In this document: piece by piece, positions 55,197 to 64,000 of the stretch
Layout of the letters: each line of letters begins with the position of its first letter
Numbering within the stretch: position 1 is the first letter of the stretch
Source of the DNA: Ditylenchus dipsaci
Taxonomy: Eukaryota > Nematoda > Chromadorea > Rhabditida > Anguinidae
Direction: 5' to 3'
Assembly: GCA_004194705.1 (NCBI GenBank)
Contig: SADC01000706.1
Location: forward strand, 62,001 to 126,000
DNA: 64,000 nt
Made by a program: the position numbers and the translations under genes
The notes under the pieces: generated by a model
What the model saw: only the letters and a program-made list of their open reading frames with translations
What the model was told of the DNA's origin: nothing
The model's database searches: none

Positions 55197-57605
55197 GCTC
55201 AATTGCAGTTTAGACATCCTTAACCACTTTAAGCATCCTTAAAAAGTTTAGGCATCCTTAAATATTTTAGACGTCCATAGAAAGTTTAGGCATCTATTAA
55301 TACTTCAGGCATCCATAGAAAGTTTAGGCATCCAATGAATACTTTGGGCATCCATAAAAAATTCGACTTTTTTAGTAGCAGTCCAAAACCATTTTAAAGC
55401 AATTATTTTGCTGTAAAAAAACTAAAAAAGCAATTTCTATGGAACTTTGGGCTGTAATGGGGTGGGAAGAAAATAATAAAAAGCCAATTTTTTGAACCAC
55501 TCTCTACCTAGTTTTTGGCTGTTTTTACCGTGTTTTTCAGCTCGGGCCGTGGCAAAAATAGACTTTATATGCATTATGCGGTCAAGAGAACTTCTCGGAA
55601 AAATGTCTAAAACTCCAAAACTCCAAGCCCTCAAGCCCAATGCCCCTTCGGGGCGCATTGGGCTTCGTGGCTTGGAGTTGAGATACGCACACCCACATAC
55701 CTTAGACACAAATCACTCGAAAGTGACTCTGGATGCATGAGAAACCATGCATACCAGAGTTTATTTACGCGGTAGGCTCCAGTATTCAAAACTATGTTTA
55801 ACATCTTCATTTTTTGGTGGTGGTGATGCAGTCTAGAGCCAGTGCCTGACTCAGTGCCCTCTTCTGTGGAACAAGCATCTGAGGAGTAGTAAGACTTGTG
55901 GTGGTGATGTCCACCATGTGACCGCCGCCTGCGGTGTCTGTGCTTATGGGGGTCACAATGTCGGCATGAAGACCTTAGGGAAAGGGTTTAGATACAAATT
56001 TTAAAACAGAAAGTTGGTATACCTGTGCCTATGTGACCTCCTATGCTCCTGCTTGGGCACATCTCTGAAGTCTTCAAAGACTGAGGATTGCACTGGCTAA
56101 AATAAACATCATTCAACTTAATAACTTTTTTGTCTTTTTTCGATCGGATTAATTTTAAAAGTAGAACATCTGTTTTCTAAGACCCCCAGGCAGCTCCCAA
56201 GTGGTTTGAGATAACTGAGTGTTTGCAGTACAGTCAAACCTCCGATATAGCGGCAAACTCTCCAGTTCGATCCCCACTTAGGTCCGTAACTCTTTTATCT
56301 CAATTTTTGATTTTTTTTGCCAGCTGTCTTAGGCCAGTCTAGTCCTAAGATAACAAGGATTTTTATTTCGCCAATCGTTTCTGTCAATGACTGCTGTTTT
56401 TTGACAGTAAATACCGTATTTTCTCTATTAATTACCCCCTCTCTAATAATTACTCCCTCTTTATTAATCACCCCCATAGGCACCCTGTATCTTAGCTCAA
56501 AATTTTTTTGCAAATCTGTTTTTCGCGTTTCTTAATCACCACGAACTTAGTTGATTCCACTTTTTAGATTTAAAAAAAATTTCGACTTTTGGCGCTATAT
56601 AGGGAAGATAAGAGCTGTATAGGGAGAAGAAAATAATGAAAGAGGGCCACTTTTAAGCCTGTACAACAGAATCTTGGTCGCAGGATACCCTTTTTACGAA
56701 TAGCCATAGTGGTCTTTTTGAAATTAAAGAAACACTATGGAAATTTTGGCTTCTCTTTTTTGGTAGACTGAATAGGGTTTGAACGTCTCCTAAGTAATTT
56801 TTATATGCTAAAACTGTGTAAAAAAAGTTGTTTCCAAACAATTTTCGTACAAAAACTTAGGTTTTCAGAAAAAATTTTGGTCACTAAAGGTTGACCAACT
56901 ACCTTGGTCCCCCTAGCTAAAATATCGGGTATTAAGGTATCCTACCACGTTTTAGTCACTGGAGCTAGGCAAAAAGCCTCTATATGCATTTTATGATCAA
57001 GAGTATTTCTTGGAATCATGTCTTAGGTGTGTGAGTGCGCGCATCTCTAACCCATCAAGCCCCCTGCGCACCCTTCGGGGGCTTGGGGGCTTGGAGTTGA
57101 GATGCGCACACCCACACACCTTAGGAATAAATAACTCGAAAGTGACTCTGGATGCATGAAAAATCATGCATACCAGAGTTTATTTATGCGGTAGGCAGTA
57201 TTCGGCCTCAGTATTCAAAACTATGTTCAACATCTTGTTGTTAGTGGACCCTCTATGATTAGTGGCCCCTCTTTTGTCCCTTCCCCTCCCAATACAGCCC
57301 TTTGTCCCTTTTTGAATTACTTTTGTAGTCTCTTTATGACAAAAATATTACTTGAAATGGTTTCTAGACATTTAAACAAAAACGTTATTTTCAGGGGGTA
57401 TGAGCCAGAAGGTCCGTAAGCATGCAGGTATAAGCAAGTACCTTTTTAGATGGGGGAGGGTCGTATGGTAACTGTTAGAGTAAAAGCAAGTAGCGCGAAA
57501 TTTTCGTGCATACTCTATACATGTTGTTATCGAATAAAGTTAAGGATGCCTAAACTTTTTAAGAAGGCCTAAAGTTGTTAAGGATGCCTAAACTGCAATT
57601 GTACC
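55197..57605. mobile_element. Composite foldback (family A, copy 5) enclosing His-rich coding exons
   Basis: Outer minisatellite arms of the GTTTAGGCATCCTTAAA type face each other: AATTGCAGTTTAGACATCCT near 55197 and AGGATGCCTAAACTGCAATT near 57580. Inside them are family-A arms (55.36-55.50 and 57.24-57.50 kb), each with a hinge sequence ending CTCAAGCCC/GCGCACACCCACATACCT and AACTATGTTCAACATCTT. Between the hinges, about 55.82-56.94 kb, lies unrelated sequence with spliced coding exons on the minus strand. Compare copy 2, where the hinge is likewise replaced by coding sequence. Confidence 0.55.
55631..56096 (-). CDS. Partial His/Arg-rich protein, C-terminus supplied by a transposable element
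   Basis: Two exons on the minus strand: 56096-56023 (after a TTTTAG acceptor) and 55973 onward, joined in phase. They read SSVFEDFRDVPKQEHRRSHR, then CRHCDPHKHRHRRRRSHGGH, then HHHKSYYSSDACSTEEGTES and LHHHHQKM. After that the frame continues into family-A sequence (NIVLNTGAYRVNKLWYAW and so on) to a TGA at 55631-55633. The start is not in view. The composition suggests a metal-binding or RNA-associated low-complexity tail; no family is recognised. Either a resident gene has been interrupted or the exons were picked up by the element. Confidence 0.5.
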
Positions 57606-57830
57606 CTTGATTTAGCTATTTTATAACAAAAATACTTTCACAAGTTTTACGATTAACCTGTTTGCTAGATTGTAGCGGTCATTTTGAGTACTAAATGCAT
57701 ACAACTCGAAAATGATGGGAATATTTTGAAGGGCGGCTACCATTCAAATTTAAATGAGAATGTCAGCAATGTCAAAAAGCAATGCTTTAGACTTCGTAAT
57801 CTAAAGCATAGGAAAGAGCGGATCACAATT

Positions 57831-57836
57831 TTTATT
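57831..57836 (-). terminator. Polyadenylation signal of the SH2-kinase
   Basis: AATAAA on the minus strand (TTTATT on plus), 180 bases past the stop codon. Sequence of about 57610-58015 is taken as 3' UTR and intergenic. Confidence 0.5.
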
Positions 57837-58015
57837 GAAGTACAAACACATTGTGCAGGAATATTACTGTTACGCCAATCAGTATTAGGTACTTTGAGAC
57901 TGTTATTCAGCTTCAGGCTTCCACTACACTCATCTGAGAAGTGCTGACTGCAGTTTCTACATTAGAGTACTCCTGAACGAAAGATATGAAAGACTACTCA
58001 TAAAAACAGACAAAA

Positions 58016-59395
<1,380 letters not shown>

Positions 59396-59400
59396 GAGAA

Positions 59401-59410
59401 GCTGAAATTA
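59401..59410 (-). promoter_or_regulatory. Splice acceptor just upstream of the kinase start codon
   Basis: Minus strand TTAATTTCAG followed by CTTCTC and the ATG. The acceptor is six bases before the start codon and no upstream coding exon was found, as expected for spliced-leader trans-splicing in nematodes. A 5' UTR intron would look the same. Confidence 0.4.
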
Positions 59411-59857
59411 ACCGCATAGAAAAAAAATGAACTTCATAGTTTCATAAAATTACCTTATTGGAAGATGAGACTGCCAAAATACGGAAAGATACTTGAGAGC
59501 AAAGAAAGAATTTGCAAGCGGCGAAGAAGCAGATAGGAATGGTGAGAAAAAGAACTTCACAAGAAGAATTAAACAACGTGATTTTGTCTCGAAATGTAAT
59601 ATTCGTTTTTTGACAATTTCAGGTTATGAACTGCAATTTTAGTCTGGGTTAATTTATAACATCACCCAAAATTTTTGAAGTCACTCTTGTATTGAGATCA
59701 TGCCGAATTTATTACTGTCAGCTGCAGAGTCGTGGCCAGATTTTTTTTCGCCACAAAAACGGATACCGGGATTTTTCGCTCGACTAATACTTTTAAAATT
59801 CGCTTTTGTCCGATTGCCATTCATAACATCACCCAAAATTTTCCCGGACACGCCCAA

Positions 59858-59950
59858 AACACTCTCGGCCATAATACTCTCGGCCATAATACTCTCAGGC
59901 CAAAATACTCTCAGGCCAAAATACTCTCGTGGCCAAAATACTCTCGGAAT
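59858..59950. repeat. Tandem repeat, about 16-bp CTCTCGGCCATAATA unit
   Basis: Six consecutive units of ACTCTCGGCCATAAT or ACTCTCAGGCCAAAAT. Non-coding; a short array in the 0.7-kb gap between the kinase and the FLYWCH fragment. Confidence 0.75.
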
Positions 59951-60040
59951 ACCGGAGTAATTTACTCATGAATAAAATTTAAATTTTCAATGCACGCAAA
60001 AAAAATAATTCAAAAACATTATGGACAAAATTAGGGTGGT

Positions 60041-60097
60041 CCCGCGCGAATTCGAATTCCGCAAATTGCTGTGCTTATCAAGTTTCATGGTCCTTTA
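60041..60097. mobile_element. Half copy of the TTAA-type palindromic MITE
   Basis: GTCCCGCGCGAATTCGAATT leads to CATGGTCCT and TTAA. This matches the right half of the palindromic family (core edge plus end), with its own outer-arm sequence CAAATTGCTGTGCTTATCAA. No left half was found. Confidence 0.55.
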
Positions 60098-60136
60098 AGT
60101 AGGTTTTCTGAGTCCATGACGAAAATCTGATTTTAG

Positions 60137-60687
60137 TTTGATATAGAGTTGCTTCCGAGTGAAAAGAACAAAGCTAAGGGGCATTTTACCTATTACCTTT
60201 ATTGACGCGAAGAAAAAACGGCAAGCAAACATACTGGCGGTGTTTTTTTTTTCAAAAGGCTGCTGACGGAAAAATAGAAAGCAAATGTCCAGGTATTTTA
60301 CAATCTTTAGAGTGTCATCTGTCTGAATGGTATGTTATGCAGGAACTGCTTCAAGCATTGATGAAAAGGTCAAGATTACGACTACACACAATCACTATGC
60401 GGACAAGGGTAGGGTGGAACTCAAGCGAATGCAAGCAGCTGTACAGAAAAAAGCTAAAGAAACAAAATATCAGCCGCGTGCAATCATCGGAGACAGTATG
60501 GAGCTGATCAGTCAACATTCTCAGCCACTTATTCGTAGATCGCTAATGGCCCCTAACATTCGTAACATCCGACATCATGAAAATCTCGAACCACCAAATC
60601 CAAAGTCGCTGCAGGAATTGAAGGTCAATCTGTGTATTTAGAAGGATTATGACAACAGATTTTCAGATTCCGGAAAAATTTATATAA
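60137..60687 (+). pseudogene. FLYWCH-type zinc finger, MULE transposase-related fragment
   Basis: Three exons: 60137-60292, 60343-60623, 60667-60687, with introns of 50 and 43 bp. The first opens FDIELLPSEKNKAKGHFTYY; a one-base loss at the TTT near 60207-60210 is then needed to reach RRKNGKQTYWRC. The finger continues KCPGTASSIDEKVKITTTHN then H (W-x-C, C, H-x-H). Next come IIGDSMELISQHSQPLIRRS and NPKSLQELKIPEKF, the usual N-terminal arrangement of MULE-type transposases. An in-frame TAA follows, and the same frame continues FGTEMFLKFDGWFEEERIL beyond it, so the ORF looks interrupted. It may alternatively be a short FLYWCH transcription factor. Confidence 0.6.
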
Positions 60688-61396
60688 TTTGGTACAGAAA
60701 TGTTCCTGAAATTTGATGGGTGGTTTGAAGAAGAGCGAATTTTGGAACCTAGTTTGCTTTTTTAAACTGCCCGTGTTGATCATAATAGTTTTAGATTTTC
60801 ACGACAGAGAGATGCTTGGATTTCATGGAGAATAATCCTAATTGTAACAATCCTTTTGTTCTCCTCGTTAATCCAGCATTGTTATTTTTTGTCCTTTTCG
60901 TGAATACTAATATCAGTGTTATTCCCTGCCTGAAAAAATACTCGCATTTGTCTCATTGCATTTTTCTCAGGCATGTCTGCAGTGACAGCGTTCGACTGTG
61001 ACTATCGCGTTTACCAGAGGATCAATTTGTAGAGGATCAATTTACCTAGGACTTGTATCAGAGGCGCTCCTTTTCGGAATAAGTACTGTTGTCGACCATG
61101 TTATGACTGGTTTTTCTGAGTTTGTTGTTGTACTCAAGGCAATCCAGGTTGATCTGAAGACCAAACTTAAAAAAATGACTAAAATGTAACTAAGTTGAAG
61201 TATTCCAAGACGTCCAGAAGTCTGCTTTTTTGACTAATTTAGCCTTGATCGCCTTTGCTATTTTTAATATTTTTCTTTCAAGCTTTGCTACCGCTGAGCA
61301 AGGCTTTTCGACAGATCCAGTGGCTAGCTAGGCACGCACGCTTTTGCAAAGTTGTTTTCCCTCGACCAAAAAGACACGAAAATTTTGTGTAAATAA
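60688..61396. other. Intergenic stretch, no gene supported
   Basis: It begins with about 80 bases that still read as MULE-like protein after the stop. The remainder, up to the orphan minus-strand exon, gave no coding, RNA or repeat structure I could defend. Confidence 0.35.
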
Positions 61397-61758
61397 CTAA
61401 AAAACACACTTCGATATCTCTTTTGGAACATTACAAAAGTGAACAACTCCGTTACCAGCTCCTTTCCAGTGCACTGTAGTTTCGACATTTCTATTTGTGA
61501 TCCAAGTAGGCAAAGGCGTGTCTTCAGGAATTTCGCTTAGCTTTGCATCGCAAATCTTTCGGCAACCATAGCATGCAAATTCAATTCTTGCAGTTCCATC
61601 TTGCCGTTTTCTTTCATCTCGGATGGTCCAGCAATAGCAATGGAAAAGCGGTAATGGCCAGCTTCACGCGCCTTAGTTTCTCTGTCCGCTTTAGAGTGAC
61701 TTTTTATTCGGCTTTTGGTTTCCACATTCCGAAATATATGTTGACAACGCAGATCCAA
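61397..61758 (-). CDS. Orphan coding exon, unknown protein C-terminus
   Basis: The minus-strand frame reads ETKSRIKSHS, EAGHYRFSIAIAGPSEMKEN and LNLHAMVAERF. After restoring one base at 61552-61554 it continues CDAKLSEIPEDTPLPTWITN, VETTVHWKGAGNGVVHF and CNVPKEISKCVF before a stop at 61397-61399. The smooth continuation across the shift suggests real coding sequence with a consensus indel. The 5' boundary is not fixed and no family is recognised. Confidence 0.45.
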
Positions 61759-62204
61759 AAAATAACTGCTGTATAATATGATTTCACACTGTACAATGAG
61801 ATTTGGAAAATATTGATTCTAGTCTAAGATAAGGTTCCCACGAGGTGATGATATATTAGATAGTGGGGTCAAGAGAGCATATAATTTTTTTTTTCTCTTG
61901 AAAATACATTTGTGCACTTAAAACAATATTCTTAAAATCGGTCATAATTAGCATTGTTGTTTAAGCAACATACGAAAACTCGAAAAATACCCGGGAAAAC
62001 GGAATTTTACTACTATCAAACCATTCTTAGAATGCTTCAATTAGTACAGAAAACAAGTTCAAGAACCTGAAAAAAGTGATTAATCTCTTGGTTTTTTTGA
62101 TGCATAGACCATCCAAGCAGAACTGCAATTGCTTTTAGAACAGCATTTGCACTAACAAAGATACTTTTCAAGACAAAAATAAGCAAAAAAAATTTTGAAA
62201 AAAA

Positions 62205-62335
62205 ACAATGCGAACTGTCCAAGGCGAACTGTCCTCTAAAATAACCAATGCGAACTGTCCAAGGCAAACTGTCCTCTAAAATAAGCAATGCGAACTGTCC
62301 AAGGCGAACTGTTCCCAAGGCAAACTGTCCCATGT
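62205..62335. repeat. Tandem repeat of TGCGAACTGTCCAAGGC units
   Basis: AACTGTCCAAGGCGAACTGT and CCTCTAAAATAAGCAATGCG alternate in a unit of about 57 bases, two to three copies. Possibly an array formed at the edge of a transposon. Confidence 0.65.
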
Positions 62336-62639
62336 CCGGTGAGGATTAGAGATGTTTTGTCTGTTTGTCTGCGGACAATTGATATTTTGAGTTTGTTTGA
62401 TATGTTTTGTTTGATTTTTTTGGTCAATTTTTATTTTAATTAAAGCTTGGAATCTCAGGAGTAGAATAGTTGTTTCGGATTTCGGTTTTAAGATTTTTAT
62501 TAGTTTCAATTTTCGGGTTTTAGTGAGAAAATTGTGGTTTTTTCGTCCCGGAGTCAAAGTCGCGGAGCTGTTATCAGGGGATTTGATGTTTTTTGTCTGT
62601 ACTTCTTGTTGCAAAAAAAAAGACTAGGGGTACAAGGAG

Positions 62640-62935
62640 ATCGGGTATTTGCACCATGAGAGTAGGTAAGTGAGCCAGGAGAGTGGGTAGGGGTATTAGA
62701 AGAGTAGGTAGGTGAGAGAAGAGAGTTGGTAGGTTTGTCAGGAGAGTGGATAGGCGTACCTGGAGAGTGGATAGCAGCATCTGGAGAGTGGGTAGGATTA
62801 ACAGAAGAGGAAGTAGATGTGCCGAGAGAGTAAGTAGGGGTACCTGGAGAGTGAGTAGCAGCACCTGGAGAGCGAGTAGAGGTACCAGCAAAATGAGTAA
62901 ATGTGTCAGGAGAGTAAGTAGTGATACAGAGAATT
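62640..62935. repeat. Minisatellite 1, GAGAGTGGGTA-type, open on the minus strand
   Basis: About twelve degenerate units of 24 bases around GAGAGTGGGTAGGTG. Because the unit is a multiple of three, the minus strand stays open with a hydrophobic repeat of the kind LPTLLxHLPTLL. No start, splice or conserved flank shows that it is translated. Confidence 0.7.
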
Positions 62936-63189
62936 TTGAGATTTCTGATGGTAACTTTGTAGGCGATGGTTTGGCGTGTTCATTGATGGTATTTCTTATA
63001 TATTATTAGAAGTGTTTTTTTTTTGTTTGTCCTCAATTGATTTTTCGATTTTTTTGGAGTGTCTTTATATGGTTTTTTGGTCAATTTTTTTAAATTGAAG
63101 CTGAGGTTCTCAGGAATCTAATAATCATTTTGGAAAATTGCCGGTGTCAAAACTTTTGATTTTTAGAGTTGTAAAAAATGTAAGATTTA

Positions 63190-63735
63190 TTAAAGGAATG
63201 AGGAGAGTGGGTGTTTTGGCATGAGAGTGGGTACAAGCCAAGAGAGTGGGTACCCGAGCCAGAAGAGTGGGTACCTGAGCCGATAGAGTGGGTATCCGAG
63301 CCAGAAGAGTGGGTGGGTTTGGCAAGAGAGTGGGTACGTGAGCCAAGAGAGTGTGTGGATAAGGCAGGAGAGTAGGTACTTGAGCTAGGAGAGTGGGTGG
63401 GTTTGGAAAGAGAGTAGGTACCTGAGCCAAGAAAGTGGGTACTCGAGCCAGGAGAATGGGTGCGTTAAGCAAGATAGTAGGTACCTAAGCCAAGAGAGCA
63501 GGTATGGCAAGAGGGTGAGTTCCACAGCAGGAGAGTGAGTGGGTATGACAGGAGAGTGTGTGCCTGAGCCAGGAGAGTGTGCAAATAGGGAAGGAAAGTA
63601 GGTGTACGAGCTAGGTGAGTGGATGGGTAGGGCAGAAGGGTAGGTACTTGAAGTGCAGACAGAAAGTGGATGTGCTAAGCAGGAGAGTAGGTAGGCGTGC
63701 CAGGAGTGAGTAAGTGTCAACGGAGAGAAAGGTGG
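63190..63735. repeat. Minisatellite 2, GAGAGTGGGTACCTGAGCCA-type
   Basis: About twenty units, mostly 24 bases, of GAGAGTGGGTACCTGAGCCA and variants. The minus strand encodes VPTLLAQVPTLL-like repeats for some 115 codons, then shifts frame. AT-rich spacers on either side (about 62335-62630, 63000-63180 and 63755-63860) resemble one another, suggesting a higher-order duplication of spacer plus array. Confidence 0.7.
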
Positions 63736-64000
63736 TCTGCCAGGAAATCAAATATGTTTGTTGGTAATTAGAGAGTTTTTGATGTTTTGCGTTGGTATAT
63801 TTTGATTAATTGATTTTTATATTTTATTTTTTCAAATGTATTAATTTTAAACTTTATACTTGAACCTTGACTAAGACCCCCCCCCGAGCTAGTTACACTT
63901 GTATGAGGCATTCAAAGTATAAAGCCACTCCCTCTGGGGAGGAGAAGAATGGGCATTTCAAATTGGGCCAATGCAAATTGGGCCAATTTCAAATTGGGTC
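63736..64000. repeat. AT-rich spacer and CAAATTGGGCCAAT tandem at window end
   Basis: A third copy of the AT-rich spacer is followed by a C-run near 63879 and, from 63950 to the end, by repeats of TTTCAAATTGGGCCAA. The array continues beyond the window. Confidence 0.5.

Noticed and set aside
57684..57947. 87-codon plus-strand open frame
   Set aside because: It lies antisense over the 3' UTR of the kinase and shows no domain or splice signal; probably chance.

Overview
The window looks like a stretch of an AT-rich nematode genome. Many introns are 43-57 bp with TTTCAG-type acceptors, and the coding content is nematode-like: an atypical GCY-type soluble guanylate cyclase, a short SH2-tyrosine kinase and an MPZ-1/MUPP1-like PDZ scaffold. 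No species can be named from the sequence alone. All gene models below were assembled by hand from reading frame, splice phase and family motifs. In every main model the exon phases close to a multiple of three only after a few single-base corrections, all at short homopolymers, so the assembly probably carries uncorrected indels.

Layout. (1) 1028-14725 (+): 3' part of a multi-PDZ scaffold of the MPDZ/PATJ family, four PDZ domains, with large repeat-filled introns. (2) 14726-23241: no gene seen; miniature inverted-repeat elements (MITEs), foldbacks and a captured CENP-B/pogo DNA-binding fragment. (3) 23242-29022 (-): a complete ANGEL-type endonuclease/exonuclease/phosphatase gene in ten exons, with a hAT relic in its largest intron. 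(4) 31280-33060 (-): an unrecognised basic/acidic protein gene, six exons. (5) 38209-53674 (+): a soluble guanylate cyclase (H-NOX, PAS-like region, coiled coil, cyclase) of 21 exons ending in a CaaX box; only the initiator exon is missing. (6) 55631-56096 (-): a His/Arg-rich partial gene reading into a transposable element. (7) 58016-59395 (-): a complete SH2-tyrosine kinase, six exons. (8) 60137-60687 (+): a FLYWCH-finger, MULE-related fragment. (9) 61397-61758 (-): an orphan coding exon. (10) 62200-64000: minisatellites.

The genes belong to unrelated pathways (junction/synapse scaffolding, RNA 3'-end or cyclic phosphate processing, gas sensing and cGMP, tyrosine phosphorylation), so no operon-like logic is evident. 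The most unusual layer is the mobile one. A dense set of foldback elements includes several that hold exon-like sequence in the loop between their arms (16.6-17.9, 46.7-47.6 and 55.2-57.5 kb). There are also TTAA-flanked perfect palindromes whose outer arms differ from copy to copy but match within each copy. One foldback insertion lies 13 bp upstream of the first recognised guanylate cyclase exon.
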